From Candidatus Thiovulum stygium (GTDB taxonomy: Bacteria > Campylobacterota > Campylobacteria > Campylobacterales > Thiovulaceae), in the NCBI GenBank assembly GCA_021582295.1, contig CP091137.1:274970-338969 (forward strand): a stretch of DNA of 64,000 nt, in the 5' to 3' direction. Within the stretch, counting starts at the first letter, position 1; each line of letters opens with the position of its first letter. A program made the translations under genes and the position numbers. The notes beneath the pieces are model-generated. The model did not search any database. It saw only the letters and a program-made list of their open reading frames with translations, and was not told the DNA's origin. Positions 9,240 to 16,732 of the stretch are shown here, one piece after another.

Positions 9240-9349
9240 TCCTTTTCAAATTATCTCTTTATGATAACAAAAATTTCGAACAATTCGGAGATGTGAAACG
9301 AATTTGCAATATTGTAAAATTAGATAAATTTTTAACTTAGAAGGTTTAA

Positions 9350-11041
9350 ATGATGTTGAAAGCTACTTTATTACCTACTCTAATTATTAGTTCTACATTC
9401 TTTAATGGTTGTGGCGGAACTGATAAAAATATTACTCCAACAGCAACAGCTGAAGTTAGAGATTTATATCAACATAATGATATAAAAGATGAACGGGCTA
9501 TCAAAAAAGTTACAACTAATTATTTATATAAAAGCGAAAAAAGATCAGCTTTAGTTATTGGAAATAATAGTTATATAACTTTACGACCACTTAAAAATGC
9601 CAAAAATGATAGTTCCGATATGGCTAATGTTCTTCGTAAATTAGGTTTTTCTGTTACGGAGTTACACGATACAAATCGAGATGAGATGTTAAAGGCAATT
9701 GAAAAATTTGGTAATCAGCTAAAAACTAATGGTGGAGTCGGTTTGCTATTTTATGCTGGACATGGTCTGGAAATGGGCGGAACAAATTATTTAATTCCGA
9801 CAAATGCAGATATTGATGATAAACTCGATATTAAAAATGATGGAATTTCTCTAAATGATTTACTATATCGAATGGAAAATGCGGGAAATCGTCTTAATAT
9901 TATTGTTCTTGATGCTTGTAGAAATGATCCATTTGTAGATCGAACTTTAGCTTCTCGAGTTATTGGTTCAACAACTGGTTTATCAATTCCACCAGTTGCT
10001 CGAGGAACTTATATCGCATATTCTGCTGATATTGGTCAAGAAGCTTCTGATGGAACTGATCGAAATGGTCTTTTTACGAAACATCTACTTTCTGCAATTC
10101 AAAAAGAGAATGTTCCTTTAAATGATGTTTTTAAACTTGTTCGTGATGAGGTTGAAAAAGAGTCTGATCGCAAACAATCTCCAGCGAGTTATGATAAAAC
10201 TGTTGGCGAGTTCTTTTTTACCTTGCCGTTAAGTGCAAATATTATTTCTGAAACTAATAAGCAGACATCTTTCTCATTTTCTATTCAAGCGATTCCATCT
10301 GATTCTATAATTGAATTTATTGATTATGATATAAAATATACTAGTGGTATGTTTCTAAAAAATGGAAATTATAAAATTAAAATTTCGCGAGATGGCTATC
10401 TTGACAAAACAGTTGAACTGAAAATTGATCGAAATACAGTTTTGCCTGTTCAACTTCAAATTATTAATAATAAAAACGATGAAACTATAAACAGCGGTGA
10501 TTTTATTGTTTGGAGTGGTGAAGATATAAAATACCCTAATATTCCACCTTTTTTATCTTTTGAAGAAGCTATAAAAGTTGCTTTACCAAAAGATGAATTT
10601 GAAACAGCTATTGAATATAAAGTTAGAGTTAAAAAAGAGAAATCAGAAGTTCTTAACTCTTGGTTTGGCAAACAAAATATATCAATGAACTATAATCCAG
10701 AGAGTGAATTTTTTGCTGTAAATATAAATCATATTATTAACTTTGATATTGCAGTTCCACGAAATGAAGCAAAAGATTTTAAATCAAATGTTAAGAATTT
10801 CACTATCTTTTTTAAAGAGAATAATTCTGAATTAGTTGCAGTTGGTGGCACAACACTATTAAATAACAAAACTTATCGAGCTAATTTTAAAATAGAAGAT
10901 ATATATAGAACGAAACGAGAACGAGAACGACAACGACAACAACTTATCAAAGAAACTACTTTAACAATTGATAACCTAATGTTTCAAGATGCTGAATTGC
11001 CAGAAAGCGATGAATTGGCGAAGTGCTATGAATTACTGTGA
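9350..11041 (+). CDS. Caspase-like (peptidase C14) lipoprotein with PEGA-like middle; N-terminal part of a variable-domain protein
   Basis: Residues 1-21 are a lipoprotein signal ending FFNGCGG, so the protein is probably anchored in the outer membrane or periplasm. The caspase fold spans about residues 60-295, starting RSALVIGNNSY, with the catalytic His in LFYAGHG and Cys in VLDACRNDPF. A PEGA-like segment (YLDKTVELKIDRNTVLPVQL) follows near residues 330-370, then a region also found in the J-domain gene at 40.5 kb (SGDFIVWSGEDIK, NFDIAVPRNEA). The frame breaks near 11001-11007 (CCAGAAAGCG where CCAAAAGCG is expected), just before the variable C-terminal domain. The role could be a stress or immunity protease sensing ligands through that domain. 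Confidence 0.85.
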   Translation: MMLKATLLPTLIISSTFFNGCGGTDKNITPTATAEVRDLYQHNDIKDERAIKKVTTNYLYKSEKRSALVIGNNSYITLRPLKNAKNDSSDMANVLRKLGFSVTELHDTNRDEMLKAIEKFGNQLKTNGGVGLLFYAGHGLEMGGTNYLIPTNADIDDKLDIKNDGISLNDLLYRMENAGNRLNIIVLDACRNDPFVDRTLASRVIGSTTGLSIPPVARGTYIAYSADIGQEASDGTDRNGLFTKHLLSAIQKENVPLNDVFKLVRDEVEKESDRKQSPASYDKTVGEFFFTLPLSANIISETNKQTSFSFSIQAIPSDSIIEFIDYDIKYTSGMFLKNGNYKIKISRDGYLDKTVELKIDRNTVLPVQLQIINNKNDETINSGDFIVWSGEDIKYPNIPPFLSFEEAIKVALPKDEFETAIEYKVRVKKEKSEVLNSWFGKQNISMNYNPESEFFAVNINHIINFDIAVPRNEAKDFKSNVKNFTIFFKENNSELVAVGGTTLLNNKTYRANFKIEDIYRTKRERERQRQQLIKETTLTIDNLMFQDAELPESDELAKCYELL

Positions 11042-11270
11042 AGATCTTAATTTAGTTGGTTTTTCTGATTGGCGATTGCCTACTCTTGAAGAGTTGCGAA
11101 TTGCTTACAAACACAAATCAAAATTTAGAAATATACAAGATTCTTGGTATTGGTCATCAACTATAAGTAAATCTTATACTTCCGATTCTTGGAGTTTGAA
11201 TTTCAGCAATGGAAATGACGGCAACGGCATTCAGAGCTATAATCTTTTTGTTCTTCGTTGTGTAAGATAA
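10989..11270 (+). CDS. Lcl_C/DUF1566-type (C-type-lectin-like) variable domain of the caspase lipoprotein, out of frame
   Basis: This frame continues the preceding protein after a one-base insertion. It reads KAMNWRSAMNYCEDL, then the domain hallmark GFSDWRLPTLEEL, YWSSTISKSYTS and the end LFVLRCVR. The same domain ends two other genes in the window (24.4 kb and 40.9 kb). Codons at 11184-11228 differ from those two copies only in the manner of adenine mutagenesis. FGE- and Lcl-type C-type lectin folds are known carriers of DGR variable regions. Without the frameshift the whole protein would be about 640 aa. Confidence 0.82.
   Translation: MLNCQKAMNWRSAMNYCEDLNLVGFSDWRLPTLEELRIAYKHKSKFRNIQDSWYWSSTISKSYTSDSWSLNFSNGNDGNGIQSYNLFVLRCVR
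11184..11228 (+). other. Putative DGR variable region, copy A
   Basis: This is a 45-nt block aligned with 41170-41214 and, on the minus strand, 24564-24520. Across the three copies 22 columns vary and 23 do not. No invariant column is A, and 21 of the 22 variable columns show A in at least one copy. Codon 8, for example, is AGC / GAC / TAC. The block is GC-rich for this genome and uses GGC and AAC codons. Confidence 0.8.
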
Positions 11271-11369
11271 TGTTTTCTTATCTATTTATCTATTAACTTT
11301 TGGGCTTGTCCCAAAAGTTCTTATTTATTTTTAGATACGAAGAACAAACTCAAAACAAACGAAACAAAA
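11271..11369 (+). repeat. Conserved 3' flank of the variable-domain genes, with hairpin
   Basis: About 100 nt after the stop codon are nearly identical to the flanks of the other two variable-domain genes (41257-41355, and 24302-24402 reversed). The flank contains a 10-bp stem AACTTTTGGG / CCCAAAAGTT with a 5-nt loop at 11295-11319, followed by a T-rich stretch. It could be an intrinsic terminator. DGR targets also often carry such a hairpin just downstream of the variable region, where it guides retrohoming. Confidence 0.7.
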
Positions 11370-11420
11370 AGTCAAAAGTCATTTCCATTAAACGAAATCA
11401 ACAAACCCAACAGCCCCCAC

Positions 11421-11615
11421 CCGTCATTCTCGCGAAAGCGGGAATCCACAAAAACATGCAAACAGATTCCCGTGTCAAGCACGAGAATAACGGAGCAATT
11501 CGTCATATTCGGGCTTGACCCGAATATCCACAAAAAACATGCAAACAGGATTCCCGTGTCAAGCACGAGAATAACGGAGCAATTCGTCATATTCGGGCTT
11601 GACCCGAATATTCAA
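11421..11615. repeat. Dispersed palindromic repeats, with an 83-bp tandem duplication
   Basis: The unit combines the hairpins ATTCTCGCGAAAGCGGGAAT, ATTCCCGTGTCAAGCACGAGAAT and ATTCGGGCTTGACCCGAAT, separated by CGTCAT spacers. From 11455 an 83-bp unit is repeated once (from 11538). Single elements recur upstream of the HTH genes near 12780 and 16325 and, reversed, at 24184-24299. They are GC-rich and non-coding. Confidence 0.75.
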
Positions 11616-11659
11616 ACGTTAAGTTTTGATAAAATAAAAACAAAAAGGATAAATCTCAA

Positions 11660-11944
11660 ATGGAAAATCAATCGCAACCTGAAGAAAATTTAGTTAAAAA
11701 AACTTGTCGAGAATTAGGAATCACTCAAAAAGAGTTAGCGGAAATAATGAAAGTGTCATTACCTACAATTAATAGATGGAGTTATACTCAACATATACCT
11801 GAACAGCATATTATATTTATGAAATTATTAGTAGATTATCGTTTAATGCAAAATAAATTGCAAGAAATGGAAAACTTTTTTACAATTTTTAAAAAATACA
11901 GTGAAGGTTATGACAAACAGTCATCTCCATTGATTAATATATAA
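11660..11944 (+). CDS. Small XRE-like HTH protein
   Basis: The 94-aa product starts MENQSQPEENLVKKTCREL, a head shared by the small genes at 12854 and 16398, followed by the helix-turn-helix GITQKELAEIMKVSLPTINRW. The tail is predicted helical (LQEMENFF). It probably binds DNA as a repressor for the antirepressor-type gene 60 nt downstream. The upstream region, with an AAGGATAAA-type ribosome site, is shared with the sister genes, so the cassette was duplicated together with its promoter. Confidence 0.75.
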   Translation: MENQSQPEENLVKKTCRELGITQKELAEIMKVSLPTINRWSYTQHIPEQHIIFMKLLVDYRLMQNKLQEMENFFTIFKKYSEGYDKQSSPLINI

Positions 11945-11947
11945 TAC

Positions 11948-11977
11948 TTGACTTTACCATCAAAATGATGGCATAAT
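11948..11977 (+). promoter_or_regulatory. Promoter with palindromic operator for the 12004 gene
   Basis: TTGACT (11948-11953) and CATAAT (11972-11977) are spaced 18 nt and match sigma-70 boxes. Between them lies the perfect palindrome CCATCA-AAA-TGATGG, well placed to be an operator for the HTH protein encoded just upstream. The regulator is inferred. Confidence 0.5.
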
Positions 11978-12003
11978 TTGTCATCTTAACATTAAAGAGC
12001 TGT

Positions 12004-12728
12004 ATGAGAAAAATATTTGAAAACGAAAGTTACGAATTAGTAGAGGATTCATTTTTCGAATTTTTAATGACAAACGATGAAGTTGCTAAAGGGTACGGAA
12101 CTAATAGTAATACGATTATAAAGACTAAATCTAGACATTCAGATGAATTAATAGAAAACAAACATTTTATATTTATGGAATCAGATACAAATGGAGGCAA
12201 ACAACAAAAACTTTTCTGGACAAAACGAGGAGTTGTTCGATTAGGTTTTTTTATTAAATCTGAACGAGCGAAAAAGTTTCGCGATTGGGCTGAAGATTTA
12301 GTAATTAATAAGCTTTCACAAACTCCCGAAAAACCTCATCAAACCATTCAAGTTCAAAAAGAAACTTTAGATCTTGATTTTTATACTCAACAAAGCGAAA
12401 AAATTTTTAAATTAGTTCAACTCATAAATTCTCAAAATATTAAAACTTTATATTTTGCTGATAATTTATATAAAAGCTTAAATATTAAATCACCTCTCGA
12501 ACTTCTCAAAATTGATCTTGAAAACTATTATTTTATTCCTACAGAATTGGGTAAATTTATAAATAGCTTCAGCAATCGAAACAAACAAAATTCTCGAAGC
12601 TCGAAGGTTTGCAAACTAAACAAAATGGAATTTGGATTTTAACTGAAAAAGGTCGTGATTTCGCGATCGAAGTTCAAAATGGCTCTTTTCTTCAAATTAA
12701 ATGGAATCTCAAAGCAATTTCTGAATAA
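12004..12728 (+). pseudogene. Phage-type antirepressor, shared C-terminal domain frameshifted
   Basis: The N-terminal ~100 residues (TNDEVAKGYGTNSNTIIKTK, then ELIENKHF, WTKRGVVRLGFF and RAKKFRDWAEDLV) resemble the DNA- or protein-binding heads of phage regulatory proteins. From LDLDFYTQQSEKIFKL on it carries the C-terminal domain common to five genes in this array (LYFADNLYKSL, YYFIPTELGK). Two single-base insertions near 12570 (AGCTTCAGC for AGTTCAGC) and 12603 (CGAAGG for CGAGG) break the end: the open frame stops at 12642, whereas the intact sisters end like ...LQIKWNLKAISE at 12728. No phage structural gene is nearby. Confidence 0.7.
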
Positions 12729-12853
12729 ATCTTAATTTTATTTTTCAACCTCATCATTTCCATAAAATTCGTCATATTTGTCATGTTCGGGCTTGACCCG
12801 AATATTCAAGCCTTAAGTTTTGATAAAATAAAAACAAAAAGGATAAATCTCAA

Positions 12854-13123
12854 ATGGAAAATCAATCGCAACCTGAAGAAAATTTAGTTAAAAAAACTTG
12901 TCGAGATTTATCAATTACTCAAAAAGAGTTGGCAGATATTCTCAATTTAAGCAAAACAACAATTTCTGATTGGGCAAATAATAAAACACCAATTCCAAAA
13001 ATGGCTTTAATGGCAATAAATTTATTAAAAACTGAAAAAGAGTGTGCAGAATTTAAATTAATGGTAGCAAATAGCTTAAAATTTAATGGCGGATCTGTTC
13101 AACTTAATGTAACAAATAGTTAA
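12854..13123 (+). CDS. Small XRE-like HTH protein
   Basis: The product is 89 aa. Its head MENQSQPEENLVKKTCR is shared with the 11660 and 16398 genes, and its body (SITQKELADILNLSKTTISD to the C-terminus, about 73 residues) is identical to the gene at 14040. It is therefore a chimera of two lineages, showing that heads and bodies recombine. It probably represses the Rha-type gene 70 nt downstream. A dispersed palindrome lies just upstream (about 12784). Confidence 0.75.
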   Translation: MENQSQPEENLVKKTCRDLSITQKELADILNLSKTTISDWANNKTPIPKMALMAINLLKTEKECAEFKLMVANSLKFNGGSVQLNVTNS

Positions 13124-13131
13124 GTTTATGA

Positions 13132-13190
13132 TATAATCTCTCCAATCAAGTAGAAGAGCAAATTCTATTTGAAATCTTAATTGGAGAAAG
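13132..13190 (+). promoter_or_regulatory. Promoter plus 5' hairpin pairing with the Shine-Dalgarno sequence (13195 gene)
   Basis: A TATAAT -10 box (13132-13137) is followed at once by CTCCAAT (13140-13146), which can pair with ATTGGAG (13180-13186), the ribosome-binding site of the next gene. An inner stem CAAGTAGAA / TTCTATTTG adds nine pairs, one of them G-U. The element recurs at 14335-14382 and 26745-26792. It could act as an RNA switch that hides the ribosome site or as a palindromic operator at the transcription start. Confidence 0.6.
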
Positions 13191-13194
13191 CTAA

Positions 13195-13941
13195 ATGCAA
13201 AATAATTCTATCGAAACTTTCCTAGAATTCATTGATGATGAATACAGAGTTTCACATATTGTTATCGCTGAAAAAACAGATAACTTACCTCAATCTATTC
13301 TCGATTTAATTACTAGAAATATTCTTGACTTTGAAGAATTTGGAAACCTCCGTTTTGAAATCGTTGGTTTAAAAAGAACCACAAAATCAGGTTTATCGAG
13401 AGGTTTTGTTGATAGTAAAGTTTATTATCTTAATGAGCAACAAGCAACACTTTTAATGACCTATTTGCGAAATAGTGAAAAAGTTAGAAACTTTAAAAAA
13501 CGACTCGTTAAAGAGTTTTATCGAATGCGAGAAGAGATAAAATCTAAAAATCATCAAACTGTTCAAGTTCAAAACGACGGTTTCGATATCAAACTTTACA
13601 CTCAACAAAGCAGAGAAATTTTCGAATTAGTTGAAATTATCAATTCAAAAAATATTAAAACTTTATATTTTGCTGATAATTTATATAAAAAACTAAATCT
13701 TCAATCACCTCTCGAACTTCTCAAAATTTATCTCTCAAACTATTATTTTATTCCTACAGAATTGGGGAAATTAATAAATAGTTCAGCAATCGAAACAAAC
13801 AAAATTCTCGAAGCTCGAGGTTTGCAAACTAAACAAAATGGTGTTTGGAAATTAACTGAAAAAGGTCGTGATTTCGCGATCGAAGTTCAAAATGGCTCTT
13901 TTCTTCAAATTAAATGGAATCTCAAAGCAATTTTTGAATAA
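13195..13941 (+). CDS. Rha-type phage regulatory/antirepressor protein with the shared C-terminal domain
   Basis: An intact 248-aa protein. The N-terminal ~120 residues fit the Rha family (YRVSHIVIAEKTDNLPQSI, then YYLNEQQATLLMTYLRNSE and LVKEFYRMREEIK). Residues ~130-248 are the array's common domain: LYFADNLYKKLNLQSPLELL, YYFIPTELGKLINSSAIETN, LEARGLQTKQNGVWKLTEKG and LQIKWNLKAIFE. That domain resembles antirepressor C-termini (a winged-helix-like TELG..S...N..L...G pattern). Such proteins usually relieve repression by a cognate repressor; the small HTH gene upstream is the obvious candidate partner. Confidence 0.78.
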   Translation: MQNNSIETFLEFIDDEYRVSHIVIAEKTDNLPQSILDLITRNILDFEEFGNLRFEIVGLKRTTKSGLSRGFVDSKVYYLNEQQATLLMTYLRNSEKVRNFKKRLVKEFYRMREEIKSKNHQTVQVQNDGFDIKLYTQQSREIFELVEIINSKNIKTLYFADNLYKKLNLQSPLELLKIYLSNYYFIPTELGKLINSSAIETNKILEARGLQTKQNGVWKLTEKGRDFAIEVQNGSFLQIKWNLKAIFE

Positions 13942-13961
13942 ACCTTAATTTTATTTTTTCA

Positions 13962-13994
13962 ACCTCATCATTCAGATTTTGATTGCGATGAGGT
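13962..13994. terminator. Inverted GATGAGGT pair, probable terminator
   Basis: ACCTCATC (13962-13969) and GATGAGGT (13987-13994) face each other, with AACCTCATC...GATGAGGTT giving nine pairs, followed by TTTT. It lies 20 nt after the antirepressor stop. The same arrangement recurs at 17479-17508 and 49851-49892, much like paired DNA uptake sequences acting as terminators in Neisseria. Confidence 0.65.
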
Positions 13995-14039
13995 TTTCAA
14001 GACTTTGTAAAATTTCATTAAATAAAAAAAGAGGGGTTT

Positions 14040-14318
14040 ATGGCAAAAACTTCTAACCAGATTATTGAAGATGGAATAATCATTAAACACACTTGTCGAG
14101 ATTTATCAATTACTCAAAAAGAGTTGGCAGATATTCTCAATTTAAGCAAAACAACAATTTCTGATTGGGCAAATAATAAAACACCAATTCCAAAAATGGC
14201 TTTAATGGCAATAAATTTATTAAAAACTGAAAAAGAGTGTGCAGAATTTAAATTAATGGTAGCAAATAGCTTAAAATTTAATGGCGGATCTGTTCAACTT
14301 AATGTAACAAATAGTTAA
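14040..14318 (+). CDS. Small XRE-like HTH protein
   Basis: The product is 92 aa. The head (MAKTSNQIIEDGIIIKHTCR) is unique to this copy, while the rest, from DLSITQKELADILNLSKTT to LNVTNS, is identical in protein and nearly so in DNA to the 12854 gene, including the downstream promoter. A good Shine-Dalgarno GAGGGG precedes the ATG. It is a second recombinant of the same HTH body and probably controls the broken Rha-type gene downstream. Confidence 0.75.
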   Translation: MAKTSNQIIEDGIIIKHTCRDLSITQKELADILNLSKTTISDWANNKTPIPKMALMAINLLKTEKECAEFKLMVANSLKFNGGSVQLNVTNS

Positions 14319-14334
14319 GTTTATGATATAATCT

Positions 14335-14382
14335 CTCCAATCAAGTAGAACTGCAATTTCTATTTGAAAATCTTAATTGGAG
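14335..14382 (+). promoter_or_regulatory. 5' hairpin pairing with the Shine-Dalgarno sequence (14394 gene)
   Basis: CTCCAAT (14335-14341) faces ATTGGAG (14376-14382), the ribosome site of the next gene, with the inner stem TAGAA / TTCTA. A TATAAT box lies directly upstream (14327-14332). The loop differs from the copy at 13140 while the stems are kept, which favours a function in base pairing. Confidence 0.58.
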
Positions 14383-14393
14383 AAAGTAATTCA

Positions 14394-15130
14394 ATGATTG
14401 ACGAAAATTTTACCACAAATATTGTGGAAATAATTGAAAATGAGGCTATGGTTTCTCATAGAGTTATTGCAAAAAATACCGATAATCTCGAAGTTTCAGT
14501 GCAAAATCTTATAAACAAACATATGGCGAAATTAGAACTTTTTGGAAAGGTTCATTTTCAAAATGAGGCTATAACAAACTCTAAAAATAAAATCAACGAA
14601 GAAAAAACTTTTTATTTAAACGAACCTCAAGCGACTCTACTTTTAACTTTTATGCGAAACAACGAAATCGTTATTGAATTTAAAGTTCGTCTAGTTAAAG
14701 AGTTTTATCGAATGCGAGAAGAGATAAAATCTAAAAATCATCAAACCATTCAAGTTCAAAAAGAAACTTTAGATCTTGATTTTTATACTCAACAAAGCGA
14801 AAAAAATTTTTAAATTAGTTCAACTTATAAATTCTCAAAATATTAAAACTTTATATTTTGCTGATAATTTATATAAAAAACTAAATCTTCAATCACCTCT
14901 CGAACTTCTCAAAATTGATCTTGAAAACTATTATTTTATTCCTACAGAATTGGGGAAATTAATAAATAGTTCAGCAATCGAAACAAACAAAATTCTTGAA
15001 GCTCGAGGTTTGCAAATTCAGCGAAAATGGAATTTGGATTTTAACTGAAAAAGGTCGTGATTTCGCGATCGAAGTTCAAAATGGCTCTTTTCTTCAAATT
15101 AAATGGAATCTCAAAGCAATTTTTGAATAA
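14394..15130 (+). pseudogene. Rha-type antirepressor, frameshifted twice
   Basis: The start at 14394 (MIDENFTTNIVEIIENEAM) is preferred to an upstream one because the Shine-Dalgarno GGAG at 14379-14382 precedes it. The N-terminal domain is Rha-like (MVSHRVIAKNTDNLEVSVQN, YLNEPQATLLLTFMRNNE, RLVKEFYRMREEIK). The common C-terminal domain is interrupted by an extra A in the run at 14800-14806 and another extra base near 15018-15025. Its remaining parts (LYFADNLYKKLNLQSPLELL, ELGKLINSSAIETN, final LKAIFE) are readable in shifted frames to 15130. Confidence 0.7.
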
Positions 15131-15192
15131 ACCTTAATTTTATTTTTCAACCTCATCTGAATTTTGATTTCGATGAAGTGTTTGAATTTAAT

Positions 15193-15378
15193 TTATTGTT
15201 TTCGTTCTAAAAGTTCTCGATTTTTTTCAATATATTCAGCAAGTAGAATATTTACAAGTGTTGTTAAGGTATTGATTCCTTTTTTCTTAGCTATTTTCTG
15301 TGAAGCTATTTTTATATTTTTCTCTAAATTTACGGTTGTTTTAGAATATTCATTATCTAACATTAGATGTCCATTCAA
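15193..15378 (-). CDS. Ribbon-helix-helix (CopG-like) small protein
   Basis: The 61-aa product has the RHH layout: a short strand (SKTTVNLEKN) and two helices (IKIASQKIAKKKG, TLTTLVNILLAEYIEKN). It lies alone, against the direction of the antirepressor array. It may be an orphan antitoxin or plasmid/phage-type repressor. The second Met (at 15363) is an equally good start, since GGA lies 8 nt upstream of it. No toxin gene is adjacent. Confidence 0.55.
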   Translation of the reverse strand: MNGHLMLDNEYSKTTVNLEKNIKIASQKIAKKKGINTLTTLVNILLAEYIEKNRELLERKQ

Positions 15379-15534
15379 TATCTTTTTGCATTTTTCAAGA
15401 CGGGGTTTAAGCTAAAAATAAGTTATTGTTGTATAAACTTATTACAAATTCCAAATTAAGGAATTTATAGGCAAATAGAAAATTTTGGGTTTTAGCGAAC
15501 ATAGATTTTCTAACCTGCCAGTTTAAGGAAAACT

Positions 15535-16281
15535 ATGCAAATTATAACAAAAGAGTTTAACGGCTTAAAAGTTAGGATTATTGTGATTGACGGTATTGAG
15601 TGGTTTGTTGCGAAAGATGTCACTGAAATTTTAGGTTATATTCGTAAAGATAATAGAATTGACACAAATGCAATGATTAGAAAACTTGACCAAGACGATG
15701 TTTTAGAAATAGATGACGAGTTTGAATCGTCATCAAATATGAGTCGCCGATTATTAGTTATAAATGAGAGTGGCTTATATAACTCTATTTTTGGAAGTAA
15801 ATTACCTAGTTCAAAAGACTTTAAATTATGGGTAACTCGTGAAGTTCTTCCTTCAATTCGTAAAACGGGTTCGTATTCAATTCCAAAAGAGACTTCCGAA
15901 AAATCTCATCAAACCGAAACTTTAGATCTTGATTTTTATACTCAACAAAGCGAAAAAATTTTTAAATTAGTTCAACTTATAAATTCTCAAAATATTAAAA
16001 CTTTATATTTTGCTGATAATTTATATAAAAGCTTGAACATTCAATCACCTCTCGAACTTCTCAAAATTGATCTCTCAAACTATTATTTTATTCCTACAGA
16101 ATTGGGGAAATTAATAAATAGTTCAGCAATCGAAACAAACAAAATTCTTGAAGCTCGAGGTTTGCAAACTAAACAAAATGGAATTTGGATTTTAACTGAA
16201 AAAGGTCGCAATTTCGCGATCGAAGTTCAAAATGGCTCTTTTCTTCAAATTAAATGGAATCTCAAAGCAATTTCTGAATAA
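15535..16281 (+). CDS. Bro-N antirepressor with the shared C-terminal domain
   Basis: An intact 248-aa protein with a strong Shine-Dalgarno AAGGAAA. The N-terminal domain is a clear Bro-N (GLKVRIIVIDGIEWFVAKDV, TEILGY, LLVINESGLYNSIFGSKLPS, FKLWVTREVLPSIRKTGSYS), the type found in phage Ant proteins and baculovirus BRO. From LDLDFYTQQSEK on it carries the common C-terminal domain, nearly identical to that of the Rha-type genes. Unlike most array members it has no HTH gene directly upstream; the RHH gene faces it instead. Confidence 0.82.
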   Translation: MQIITKEFNGLKVRIIVIDGIEWFVAKDVTEILGYIRKDNRIDTNAMIRKLDQDDVLEIDDEFESSSNMSRRLLVINESGLYNSIFGSKLPSSKDFKLWVTREVLPSIRKTGSYSIPKETSEKSHQTETLDLDFYTQQSEKIFKLVQLINSQNIKTLYFADNLYKSLNIQSPLELLKIDLSNYYFIPTELGKLINSSAIETNKILEARGLQTKQNGIWILTEKGRNFAIEVQNGSFLQIKWNLKAISE

Positions 16282-16397
16282 ACCTTAATTTTATTTTTCA
16301 ACCTCATCATTTCCATAAAATTCGTCATATTAGGGCTTGACCCGAATATCCATTATTTAAGTTTTGATAAAATAAAAACAAAAAGGATAAATCTAAA

Positions 16398-16658
16398 ATG
16401 GAAAATCAATCGCAACCTGAAGAAAATTTAGTTAAAAAAACTTGTCGGGAATTAGGAATTACTCAAAAAGAGTTAGCGAAGAGAATAGGATTAAGTGAAA
16501 GTTCAATGAAAAGAATAGTTGCCACAAAACCTACACAACATATTATCAATACTATTAATTTAATATTAGAAAATCAAAAATTAAAACAAGAATTGAGTAA
16601 TGTCCAATATTTGCAAAATTCACTAAAACAATTTATTCAATTTAATACTCTACAGTAA
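16398..16658 (+). CDS. Small XRE-like HTH protein
   Basis: The product is 86 aa: the common head MENQSQPEENLVKKTCREL, HTH core GITQKELAKRIGLSESSMKR, and a helical tail (LENQKLKQELSNVQYLQNSL). A dispersed palindrome GGGCTTGACCCGAAT and the shared promoter region precede it. The tail differs from the sister genes, so specificity has diverged. It is the presumed repressor of the Bro-N gene 72 nt downstream. Confidence 0.72.
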   Translation: MENQSQPEENLVKKTCRELGITQKELAKRIGLSESSMKRIVATKPTQHIINTINLILENQKLKQELSNVQYLQNSLKQFIQFNTLQ

Positions 16659-16664
16659 AGCAAA

Positions 16665-16732
16665 GCATTAAAATAATGCCATTAATTAAAAATAAGGATA
16701 CAATTCCATAAAATTAAAGATTGGAGTTGTAT
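16665..16732 (+). promoter_or_regulatory. Palindromic operator and start-codon hairpin of the 16731 gene
   Basis: GCATTA-AAA-TAATGC (16665-16679) is a perfect spaced palindrome with the same 6-3-6 geometry as CCATCA-AAA-TGATGG upstream of the 12004 gene but another sequence. Downstream, ATACAATTCC (16698-16707) can pair with GGAGTTGTAT (16723-16732), covering both the Shine-Dalgarno GGAG and the first two bases of the ATG, with a single G-U pair. Confidence 0.55.

Noticed and set aside
10900-10950. DGR template (AAC-rich stretch CGACAACGACAACAAC)
   Set aside because: It encodes the charged linker of the caspase protein and does not match the invariant columns of the variable block.
11421-11615. 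Possible CRISPR array from tandem palindromic units
   Set aside because: There are only two 83-bp units with no unique spacers, and the same hairpins are scattered singly elsewhere; this is a dispersed repeat family.
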